The notes beneath the pieces were generated by a model. The model did not search any database and had not been told where the DNA came from. It saw nothing but the letters and a program-made list of their open reading frames with translations. Below, one piece after another: positions 53,792-64,000 of a stretch of DNA of 64,000 nucleotides. The stretch is from Haematococcus lacustris (lineage: Eukaryota; Chlorophyta; Chlorophyceae; Chlamydomonadales; Haematococcaceae): positions 1,331,793 through 1,395,792 of the forward strand of contig JASKMD010000016.1 of NCBI GenBank assembly GCA_030144725.1, given 5' to 3'. The stretch's first letter is position 1. Each line of letters starts with the position of its first letter. Made by a program: the position numbers and the translations under genes.

Positions 53792-54192
53792 CGTGAGGTA
53801 TAATGCTCCAGCCTTTCATGTCTTTGCCAGCTACAGCCTTGCTGCAGACATCAGCTGCGCCAGTTGAGACCTACTTGTGGGGGTGACACTGGTGGCAAAA
53901 GCATAGTGGGCTGGGCCACAGCTCTGCTGGCTTGCTGCAGCCTTTCCCGCCTGCGCATGCTACCTGCCAGCGCCCAGCCAATAGCCAGTGTTAAGGCCAC
54001 TAACGTGCCTTGGACCTGAACGGGCATCTTTATTGTTAGATGTGCGGCGAGGGCATGGAAAGCATGGAAGTGCAGGACCTACATAGATGAACAGGTTAAG
54101 GTGTGCAACAGCGTGCGCACGTTGCATGCCTCCAATGGACTGCCAATACATGTCAAAGCTTAGTTGACGTTTGTTCCTGACGGCGTCGACAG
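53792..54192. other. Intergenic or 5' region, no gene resolved
   Basis: Probably includes the promoter or first exon of the gene that starts at or before 54193. An ATG at about 53818 (MSLPATALLQTSAAPVET) is a candidate start but has no support beyond being open. Confidence 0.3.
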
Positions 54193-57100
54193 GACAGCAT
54201 CGCTCAGGATCGCATCTCTGTCGAAGAAAAGCAGGAAGAAGAAGGAAAAGCTGAGGATATCAGGGGAGACGCTGGCATCGGGAGCGGAGGAGGGGACGGC
54301 GATTGCAGGAGTCGAAGCGGGGCCCCGTCTGTAGTAAACCGCCGCAACGGCCTGGCCAGCCAGCCTACGGTAAATGGTTCTCTCCTAGCTGCCGGGAAAG
54401 ACGCCTTGCAGCTTCACAAGACACACCCCGCTTTCACGTTTGCACGGCATGTGTGGCCATTATTGATCATCCTCTATCGAGCCGATGCGATAGCTGTTTG
54501 ACGAAAGCGAATGTGATGCATCGCAGGCACGTCGAGTTGACTCAGTCTTTCTAAGTAAACAGAATTGTCATTAAGTGCACCTTAGCCGCAAGACCCGTGC
54601 TTGCATACGTACGGGTTCACTGTGGAGCCAAGAACAAAAATATTCTATGGACGACAGCTTAAGTCTCACCGCACCTTCCTCCAATGCAGCTGTCCTTAGG
54701 CTTCCCATCCAGGAAGGACTATTATGGGTGGGTGACAGCAGTTTGGCAGCATCAGCCGAAGTGAGGACAGCTGCAATAACCAGGGAATGTTTGGCCCAGC
54801 CAAAAACTTTGCTGGGGGGCCTAGGGTCATGCTAAGCTGGCAGTGCAGCCTAGCACAGGCCAACCACAATGCGTACAAGCCGCACGCATGCCCATGCCAA
54901 CCAATTTCACGAAGCGATTAATTGGAGGTGGCAAAATTCCACAGAGGATTGAACATGGAGGTGAAGGGTGGCGCTTAGGGCAGAAGCCGCAGTTTCCAAG
55001 ACAGCAAGCTGAGTTGCTTGCAGGAAACCGAGTTTTCTCCCTCTGGCATGTTTGCTTTTAGCAACCTGGACAACGCATTGCAGCACCAGCCGCAGTTTTC
55101 TGCGGATGCATCCAGAGGCGCAGGGACTGAGGAGGATGAGGAGGATGAAGAGCCAGACATGCGCCCCGCAGGTAAGGGCCTGGGCCCACTGCAGCTGCTG
55201 TTGTACCCACTGCCGCACCCGCTCCATGTATGGTTGCTTCACCGGTTGAAAGGCCGTAGTTGTGTTGAGAGTGCACAGACACAGAGCAGCCGCTGCTCCT
55301 CGTCTGCCAGCTCGCCATAGGCCAGGTAGTTGGGTTGTGGCTGTCAGCTTGCAGGAATCACAGGTGGTCAGCAGTGGGTGGCTCAGCCCCAGGTGGCCCT
55401 GCGTGGTATGGCTTGACAAACGTGGCATCCCTACAGGGTAGGTGGGTTAGGACCCTCAGCCTGCAGGAGTCACAGGGCAGCCAGGGGTGGTGATCAGCAG
55501 TTGAGGTGTGACCTTGGGGGACCTAGTATAGATTTCATCTTGTGACCCCCAGCCTGCTCCAAGGGAAAGCAACTCAAGAGTGTGCAGTAACAGGATTAAG
55601 CAGTCGTCAGCCTGGTATGCAAACATGCTGTCAGCAGATTGTCCTTGACAATGATCCTGGCATCCAACAGTACACAACCTGAGAGTGTGCAAGTGCAGGA
55701 TGCTGGTGTGCCGATGCCGCCCACCATCAGCTGCTCAGCGCTGTTCCAGGCCTGTGCCAGGCTGCTGGCCAAGCCATGCCATGTCATGACCAGCAGGGAT
55801 AGACAAGTCACAAGGCAGCCAGGGTGTGGTGATCAGCAGTGGGTGGCTCTGCCCGGGGTGGCCCTGCGTGGTATGGCTTGTCAATCGTGGCATCTCTTAT
55901 AGTGGGAGCAGACCATGCTCCAGGCGGAAGCTCCTCCCTTACATGCACGCCCCTTTCCATTTTGGGTGGTATGGCTTGACAACTGTGGCATCCCCACAGA
56001 GGCGCACTGCACACTACTACAGACGGCATTTGAAGGGGAAGGGGTTGTGCTGCTGCTGGTGGCTCAGACGGCAGATAGCCGGATGCCATGATACAGTCTC
56101 AATGATGGTATCACGATGGTGATGGCTGTGTTAAAGATGTGCCTACACACCATCATACTCACTCTGCCCTGCTGCTGCTCTGCTTGCCGACATTGACACT
56201 GACGCTGACGTCAGCCTCAACACTAGCCCTCACCCCTCCTAAACAACTTGCCACACTCGCCCTGCCCTGCCGCTGCTCTGTAGACCTGCTTCTGGACATG
56301 CTGACCCAACTGCTGGAGGGCCACAGGCCGGAGATGGAGGACGTGGTGAAGCTGAGGGGGGTGCTGCGCGATAGCCTGGCAGGCAGCAGGCCAGAGCTGC
56401 TGTTCCAGCCCTTGCCCCAGCGGCTACAAATGGACACCCTGCTAATGGATGTAAGCCGGCTCAGTGCCATGTTTTGCAATCGCCACCTTGTACTCCGCAG
56501 GCACTGCCTCCTGTGCCTGCTCTTGCTCCTGTGCTTACACCTGTACCTTTCTCCTGTGCTTGCTCTTGTGCCGGCTCCTGCTCCTATGCCTGCACCTGTT
56601 CCCTGTGCCTGTGCCTGCTCCTGCTCCTATGCCTGCACCTGTTCCCTGTGCCTGTGCCTGCTCCTGCTCCTATGCCTGCACCTGTTCCCTGTGCCTGTGC
56701 CTGCTCCTGCTCCTATGCCTGCACCTGTTCCCTGTGCCTGCTCCTGCTCCTGTGCCTGTGCCTGGTCCCCAGCCTTCTCGGCCTCCCATCCACCTTCATG
56801 CATGTGTTGGTCGCAGAAAGAAGTCGAGCAGGACCTGTTGGGGCGGGTGCTGGGCCAAAAGCTCCCTTCATCGCACAAAACCCCAGGGACATCCATGTCA
56901 CAGCTTCGCCCCAGCTCGCCCCACACCTGGGCAGGGGGTGGCAACAGCAGCAGCAGCACAGTCAGCATGCCACGCCAGACGCTGTCTGGGCAGCAGGGGA
57001 GTGGCCTGCCTGACATTAGGGAAGAGACTGACAGCATGGACACCCTAACCTCGCCACGGCAGACACCTGCAGGGTGAGGCAGCCAGCAGGGCAGTGGCTG

Positions 57101-60100
57101 GCCCTTGTCACCACCACTGCCTGCTCTGGCACCCTGTCAGTGTTGCAGTCTGCTGTCGCACTGGCACTGGCCCAGCAGCAGCAATCGGATGGTGCAGTCT
57201 GCTCTGGCAAAAGATCGGCAATGGGTGCGGTGTTGTCGGGGTGCGGAGGTCAGGCGGAACAGCTGACCTGACCTACAGGCCCCCTGCCCCCTGCCCTGCC
57301 CTGCCCTGCCCTGCCCTGCCCTGCCCTGCCCTGCCCTATTGCCCTTTTGACCTAATCTGCTTCCCTGTGATGCTCAATATGCTGTCCAGTCGTCATCATC
57401 ACCATCGTCAGTACATGGCATGCGCATGTCTGCGTTGCTGCAGCACACATATTATAGCCATAGTCTCCATATGTCGTCATGCTCGCTTGTTGCGGGCACG
57501 CCATGCCTCAAGGTTCAGGCAGCGATGCCAGTACTGACCAGCACCGAGGCCTACAGCCGTACTGCCAGGTGCCACATGTACCCTGACCTCAGGCCTGCCC
57601 AACGCCCTAACAGCCTGGTCAGCCTGGCTAATTACCCCAATTACCCCATGGGTCATGCAGCAGACACCAGCTGCTTCACAGTTCACCTGGTGCTGTTGCA
57701 AGAGTGGACTGCCTCAATGATACGCCTGGCTGCCCACCAGCCAAGCTGACTCCTTGAGTGCATGCTGCAGTGCCTCGCCTGCCTGGTGGTTGTCTGGTGC
57801 AGAGCCCTCCCGACAAGTCTGTCATGCATCCATACCTGTTACCGCGTCATCATCGCCTGCCCTGCCCTGCGCTGTACTGTGTGCTGGACGTTGCGCTGTA
57901 TCATGCCATGTGTGCGGCCATGCTGTGCGCCGTGTGCAACCGCCTGGCCTGCCCTGGTTGCCCGCAGAGAGGTTGGCCACCCTGGCCATGCCTGCCCTGC
58001 CCTGCACAAGGTGCTGTATGAGCTGTGTTATGCCATGTGTGCGGCCAAGTTGTGTCGTGACCCGCAGACCCAGCCTGCCTGCCAGCCTGCCCTGCCCTGC
58101 CCTGCTCTGCTCTGCCCTGCCCCGCCCTGTGCTGCATCATGTGTGCCGTGTCATGCCTCGTGTGTGACCACGCTGTGCCTATTGAGTATCCCGCAGACTC
58201 GGGCTGCCAGGCAGCGTGAACGACACCTTCCCGGGGCTGCGGGCCACCCTGCAGCAGCTCACCATGGACTTCAGCTTTCTGGACGGTGAGCCCTACAGAT
58301 CCAGGTCCCATGTCCAGTGTGAGGCATGGCCCTGCCCCTGTCCTCCAAATCCCACTCCTCTGGAAGCATTGGCGACTGCTTGTGGCCTCCTGTAGCTACC
58401 ACTGGCAGGCAGCAGGGGCATCCACCCAGGCCAGGCCCTTCTCCACCCTGAGCCAAAGGGGTGTAGTATGCAGAGCAAACACGCCCATTGGCACAACAAA
58501 CACTTAGTGGTTGGCAGCATACCGTCAGGGAGTTGCATTGCACCCTCACCATCATGGTCAGGCCAGCGGCTGTGCCTGTGGCGCTATATATCATGGCCAC
58601 ATCACATGCAGTCATCATGCAGAGGGTCGCAGGCAGTGCGCAGAGCAAACACACCCATGATATTGACAGTTTTTTCTTTCTTCGTTCGCCCACTTGCCTT
58701 GTATACCATACCAAATGACATGCCCAGGTATCAGCTCTCAAATCCATAGTTCGGTCTTAGCTCCATAGCTCAGGTTTTTCCTACTAGGCAAGAACTGCGG
58801 TCAAAGGTCGCTGTTCACAATGCAGTCCTCAAAGCGGCCATATCATAACGAGCTCTGGAAGTTTGTGAATCATAGCAAATGCTAACAAGAGCGTTGATCT
58901 AAAGTACACTGGATCATAACCACCACTCAGCTGTCACAGATGCCACTCAGGAAGCAGCCACCCTACACCCTGTGAGGAACTGTGGGAGACTTAGGGACAC
59001 TAAGGGAGACTTAGGGACACTTAGGGAGAGCAGCAATGCAGCCTACACCCCACCCTCATCGCTGTCCCCAGCAAGCAGCCCTAGGTTCGTCAGACCTTCT
59101 CAGGACCTTCTGAGGATGTCCAGGCATGCAGGGTGCATGCTGCAAAGCCTTTGACTTGGTTGGCTGCAGAAATGTCAACTGAAAAATGCAAAGGGGTGGT
59201 TGCCGTGAAGCAACGATGACGATGCGGATGAGCTGACTTGGCTTGCCTTGACAACTCATGGGTCCTACCACATAGGATGACTACGTGAATGACTCGACAG
59301 CACATTGCTCTTCCCTCTGTTGTTTCTTGCAATGCCGCATGCTTTGGCCTCCTGCTTCGGCCTCACCAGTGATGAGCATGAAGCATGTAGGTGTGAAGGG
59401 GCTTGACAACAGAATTCAGATCAGGCCCATGCTGACCCCTCCCCTCCCCTCCCCGTACCAACCTGCATGGCCTCATCCTGCTACAGCCAATGGCTTGCTT
59501 ACCTTGCTTACTGTTCTGCCTGCCGTGCTCCTCACCATGCAGGCGTGTCTGAGGTCAGTCAGGCCCCACCGCTGGCCGCAAAGCCCTTGGCGCCGCCCAC
59601 CTCGCGTACCCTTAGCAACAGCGGCCGCAACTCCCAAGGTGGCAGGTGAGGTCAAATGGCAGCAACAGAGGCACAAGCGCTGAGGGGTTAGGGTGCTGGA
59701 GGGTGAACAGCGTTCAAGGGTGAAAACAAAAACAAGACAGGGAGATGGAGGCAGTCGGGCTTGACAACCTGAAGACCTGAACAGACCTGAACAACCTGAA
59801 CAACCTGAGGCAGTCGGGCTTGACAACCTGAAGACCTGAACAGACCTGAACAACCTGAACAACCTGAGGCAGTCGGGCTTGACAACCTGAACAACCTGAA
59901 GACCTGAAGACCTGAAGAAAGTTGCTGCCTGGCAATGGCTACCATGCCCTTGCGTGCATGAGCATCTACAGCTTGAGGCTCATGTCCAGACAGGTTGTGC
60001 ACTTGACACTGACAGCATAGCAACAGTAGATCTACACTTCTTTTTCTCTCTCCCTTTCTCTATCCATTGCTGCACAATGTACACACAGCCCCGTACTGGC

Positions 60101-63100
60101 CATCCCACTGCGCCCACCTGCTGCGTGGTGCTGCGCAGTGCGTCCCTCCAGACCCCTGCCCGCAGTGTGCCTCCAGCTGAACTGGCGGTGCTGCCAGCGC
60201 TGCAAGCTCGCTGCTCAATAGGCCAAGGGCCTGGCAGGCTGGCCCCTAAACGACACAGTGGGGGCCAAGTGACTGGGAGCAGCCCAGGGGCTGCCTCAGG
60301 GCCCTTCACCAGCAGGGGCAGCTCCAGCTCCGCCACCCTTGCCCAGCAGCAGCTCTGGCCTGGCCTCCCCACGCCTGCAGGCACCAGCTCGAGGATCACA
60401 CCCGTGCGCATCCCGTTGGGCATGCAGCCTCCCATGCACGCTACTGTGCTAGGTCCCCTGGGTCAGCCAGCTGATCTCAACCCAGAGACGGCAGACCCCA
60501 CCATGCGATTGCTCATGCCAGCCAGGGAATCCACTGCTGAGTCAACATGCAGCGCAGGACCGCTGCCACTGTGGGCTGAACACCTGGTGGTTGGGCAGCC
60601 ACCGGCAGAGCCTGGTTCTCTTGTTGGACCTAGCTCAGACTTAGTCTCCGTGGTCCCTGGGGCTGCAGGCACAGGGCTGCCAACTCGGAGCCAGGGTGCC
60701 ACCTGCAGGCTGCAGCAGCCCCATGAGCAGCAGCCCCTCCTTGCAGCAGAGGAGGATGGGGAGCAACATGGGGCCACGCCATTGGCCATGACAGCTGCAC
60801 CTGTGCACGGGGCGGGTGCCCCAGCTGCTGTTGGTGCCAGGCTGCCTCGGCCCTGTAGCTTCACCCACTCTGCAGACCCATGGCAGGACTCCCTGCCTAA
60901 CTCCAGCAGTGCTGTGAGTGTGACAGCTCATTCCAGTCACACTTTGCATCCCGGTGCTGCTGCCTCACAGTCCCCTGCAGGCGATGCTTCCCCAGGCCTG
61001 CCCCAGGCAGCCACCTCCCTCTCCTCCCCCCTGCAGCACCGCACAGGCGCTGTGCCTCCCAGCACTGCCCAGAGCTTGTCAGGCAAGCTGTCTGGCAAGA
61101 TGCTGAAGTTTATCAAGCGCAGCTTGTCCAAACTCAGCTCCCCGCCTCAGCGCCCGCCACGGTTGCGCTGGTCAAAGACAGGGCCGCTGCAGGACTCATC
61201 CGTTCATGGCAGAGTCCACTCCACTCTCAGCGTTGGCTACAGCGAGGCAAGGGCACAGCAGCTAGAAAGGTAAGGGCTTGGCACAGACTTCGTTGTGCCC
61301 AGCCCCATGCCCACCTCCTGCCCACTGTTTTCCCTGGTAGTGAGGCAGGCTGTGCGTCTCGCTAGCTACTGCCCTCTCACTTGTACACATGTACACCACT
61401 ACCTCCACCACTGCCACTGGATTGTTGAGGCACACTGGCCGCTGTCGCCCACACCCTCCTCATCAGGACTATCAGCACCTGCTCACAATCAGCCTGCTGC
61501 CAGCCTCCTGCATGTGCCATGCGGGTGAACACTCATGCCAGCCACCTGCATGTGCCATGTGGGTCAACACCCCTACTGGGTTGTTGAGCCAAGCTGGCCG
61601 TTGTCGCCACCACCCACCTCCAAGTGTCAGGTGCTAATGGTCCTGAGCCGGGGGAAGCACCCTGCATGTGTCATGTGGGTCAACACCATCGTCTGCAGGG
61701 AGCCTGGACCCAGCCCTCTCCCCAGCGCCCCCACCCCTCCATGGGTCTCCTTTTCCAGCGTCAACCCCCTGTTCCAGGCTCCCCAGGCTAGCTTTAGCAC
61801 AGCATGCTGCACTACAGCCTCTGAGGACCTGACCACCAAGGATGTCACTGACTGCTCAGCCCCTGGCACCGCCGTATGCAGAGCGGCAGGTAACCAGGCT
61901 GCCATACCACCCAGCCCTCACGGCCAGGAGGCAGGGGCTGTGGAGGGAGCCCTGCAGAGTATCGCTGGCTCGCAGCCTGTCAGGGCGGAGGCCAGTGGGC
62001 AGGACAGCAGCAGGCGCTCTGCTGAGCCGTGGCCTGCAAGCAATGTGAAGGAGCAGGTGGGCGGGCTGGGCCAGGGGTGACAGGAGCATGTAGGCGGGCT
62101 GGAGCAGGGGTGACCGGCAATTGGTTTAAAACAGTTATGTATCAGGAGTACTTGTGTGGAAAATATGTGACAATTGTTACTTCTAAGATACCATACTATC
62201 CTTTCTAATTCATGTTTACAACACGTAACTTGGGGTCTCACAAACTCATGAACAATTAATTAATGTTGGTTTGGTCTCAATGGCAAATTAATCAAACAAT
62301 TACAGGACTCTGTTTGGCCCTGCTGCCTGGCCCTGCTGCCTGGCCCTGCTGCCTGGCCCTGCTGCCCCTTCTGACGTATGCCCAGGTGCCCTCCTGAGCC
62401 ATCATGCAGGGGGCCTGACTGCCTGATGACTGCCCCAGCCTGATGACTGCCCTGGCTGCCTGGCCTGCCCTTCCCCTGCCTTCTCCTACCATCATGCACC
62501 TGATCAACAGTAGGCCGACCTGACTGCCACCTGACTTCTACCTGACTGCTTCCTGACTCCTACCTGCCCCCGAGTCTTTGCACCACCATCATTTGCCTGG
62601 GCTGGGTGACCAAGGGAAGAGTCTGTGAAAGCCTGGCTAGGGAGACACAGCAGTCGGCTGACCTGACTGCTACCTGCTACATGCTTGCCTGCAGTTCATG
62701 CTGCAAGGTGATGCCGCAGCTCACTGCTCTCCCACCACCGACAGCATCAGCAGGCCAGGCAGGGGCAGGCCAGGCGCTAGGCCAGACATGCCGGGCCTCT
62801 CCTTTGCTGTTTCACCATCCGCTCCGCTCTATAAACACAGTGGCCCTTCCAGTCAGTCAGCCAACCCCCTGAACAGCAGCAGCTCACACAGCCGGTATGG
62901 CGCCATCCTGGAGCGCGCCGCGAGGTTTGCCGCCGGTGAACCTCCTCCTGCCTCCCTCTCTCCCAACAGGGCTTCCCCAGACAACCTACTGCAGCTCGGC
63001 AGCCTGAGAACCAGCAGCTCCACCTCCAGTGGCCACAGCGCCAGGGCAGCTGCTGGCATTGCACTCCCGCCACCCCTCGCAGGCCGGAGGGCCAGTGCTA

Positions 63101-63567
63101 GCAGCTGCTACGCACCTCTACCTGCCCGTCCTGTGTTCATGCTGGGCAACGCAGGCGTGGGTGGTGTGGGTGCCAGCGCTGACGCTGTGAGCTGCGCAGC
63201 TGGTGGTCGGGCAGCTGGGGTGGGGAGTTTGTCTTTGAAAAGGCCAGGTGACAGCGGCAATGACGGCCTAGGCTCAGCTACCCAGCTTCCTGTCAGCTTC
63301 CGTAGCAGTGCAGATTCCCCAATGGCACATGCCAAGCAGCTTCACCAAGCAGGAGTCTTTGCAACCGTGGCCAGTCAGCAGAGCGCCCTCCACTGCCACC
63401 AAACCCAGCAGGCAGGAGCAGGGCAGCCCCTGCCACCCCTCCTCACCCCTGCTACACCCACACACCCTGGACACCAGCAGGGGCCAGAGGCTGCAGTCCA
63501 AGGGTCAGGGTCAGTGCACGGCAGCAGGCAGGACGAGATGGCAGTGGGTGGAGGGCCCGTGCTTCAG
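54193..63567 (+). CDS. Unidentified large multi-exon gene, Ser/Pro/Ala-rich with one helical conserved-looking module
   Basis: Exons: 54193-54369, 55024-55171, 56284-56450, 56817-57073, 58197-58285, 59543-59645, about 60139-61269, 61759-62056, 62695-63567. Phases agree at each proposed junction (the 60139 edge is chosen by phase). The protein reads DSIAQDRISVEEKQEEEGK, an acidic EEDEEDEEPD, then LLLDMLTQLLEGHRPEMEDV, LLFQPLPQRLQMDTLLMD and EVEQDLLGRVLG, then GLPGSVNDTFPGLRATLQQL, and about 900 residues of low-complexity sequence with a basic patch (KMLKFIKRSLSKLS). The LLxGxxPxxxxVxxLR...LxQP...L module resembles helical segments seen next to PAS, cyclase or phosphodiesterase domains in chlorophyte signalling proteins; that is from memory and weak. 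No catalytic domain is in the window. The gene may continue past 64000. I do not name a function. Confidence 0.55.
55899..55960 (+). mobile_element. Copy of the retrotransposon 3' UTR hairpin
   Basis: TGGGAGCAGACCATGCTCCA followed by GGCGGAAGCTCCTCCC and ATGCACGCCC parallels 3013-3062. No TTC tail follows, so it may be a diverged or rearranged fragment. It lies in an intron of the unidentified gene. Confidence 0.5.
56575..56750. repeat. 43-bp minisatellite, four copies
   Basis: The unit contains TATGCCTGCACCTGTTCCCT at a spacing of 43 bp (56585, 56628, 56671, 56714). It is intronic between 56450 and 56817. Confidence 0.9.
59754..59910. repeat. 59-bp minisatellite built from ACCTGAAC sub-repeats
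   Basis: GTCGGGCTTGAC recurs at 59754, 59813 and 59872, separated by CCTGAACA/ACCTGAAG units. It is intronic. Confidence 0.88.
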
Positions 63568-63572
63568 GTGAT

Positions 63573-63885
63573 GGATGTGACGATGATGAGCTTCATGTCT
63601 ATTGAGCATAAGCAACCCAGCAACAACCAACCAGCCTGTGTGCGCCTCACTGACAGCCTCTCATCCTTATACAGTCTCCCCTCTGCAGCACCTAGCTCTC
63701 AACCTAGAGCCTTCATTGCAGTGGAACACTAAGTGTGGACCTCTACAAAACGGTGTTTTTGTCTGTGTGGAGTTCCCATGCACATGGCATGCACATGGCA
63801 TACAAATGGCATACACATCGGCATGGTTGCCTGCCACCTACACTATTGCCTGACCCAGAGAGCCATGACGTAGAGTTGGCATGAC
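63573..63885 (-). mobile_element. Solo Fanzor right end with a shared flank
   Basis: 63686-63885 is the conserved right end (CAGCACCTAGCTCTCAACCT through GTAGAGTTGGCATGAC). The preceding 63587-63677 (CTTCATGTCTATTGAGCATA to TCATCCTTATACA) also precedes the right end of copy C at 11828-11909. The 12 nt between the shared flank and the CAGCACC terminus differ between the two sites. No ORF is attached; sequence after 63885 is unrelated. Confidence 0.6.
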
Positions 63886-64000
63886 ATTTTGCTTGGCGGT
63901 GCTCTTCCGCTTCACCCTCCAGGAAAGCCCAACTTGGAGCCCGCTGGGGCTGCCACAGGCGGAAGGGACCGATGATGGTACTGCAAATCACATGCCAGCT

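Overview
This window is nuclear DNA from a GC-rich green alga of the Chlamydomonadales. Many features would suit a Haematococcus-type genome, but that genus is an inference. The evidence is: genes broken into many small exons with GT-AG introns; introns and intergenic DNA packed with TGCC, CCCAC, ACACC and CAG microsatellites; Gln/Pro/Ser/Ala-rich proteins; and algal types of transposon. There is no operon structure and I see no rRNA, tRNA or CRISPR array.

Layout. (1) 2-3099: the 3' part of a non-LTR retrotransposon (PHD-like finger, RNase H, CCHC knuckle, PD-(D/E)XK nuclease). (2) 4958-20171, + strand: an ionotropic glutamate receptor-like channel, of which 16 exons were recovered; its upstream end is not resolved and its introns are full of transposons. 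(3) 20172-33000: a transposon graveyard with two near-identical hAT elements, a broken DDE transposase, three related elements beginning TCAGG (one nested inside another, both with 7-bp target duplications) and a PIF/Harbinger-like element ending about 280 bp before the next gene. (4) 33190-41510, + strand: a complete bZIP transcription factor gene of about 13 exons with a start codon. (5) 51444-42807, - strand: a ceramide glucosyltransferase (glucosylceramide synthase-like) gene, convergent with the bZIP gene, with a 106-bp tandem satellite in one intron. (6) 52332-53780: a Fanzor (eukaryotic TnpB-like) element remnant between divergent genes. (7) 54193-63567, + strand: an unidentified multi-exon gene whose nine exons mostly join in phase.

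The most interesting system is the Fanzor family. Four remnants of the coding region are present (4306-4830, 8815-10440, 11922-12556, 52332-53780). A conserved noncoding right end, starting CAGCACC and lying just 3' of the ORF, is also scattered without ORF at several other sites. In TnpB/Fanzor systems that position encodes the guide RNA scaffold. All copies here are frameshifted or internally deleted, so the window holds remnants and possible non-autonomous derivatives, not an intact nuclease. The host genes (channel, transcription factor, lipid glycosyltransferase, unknown) show no obvious functional link to one another.
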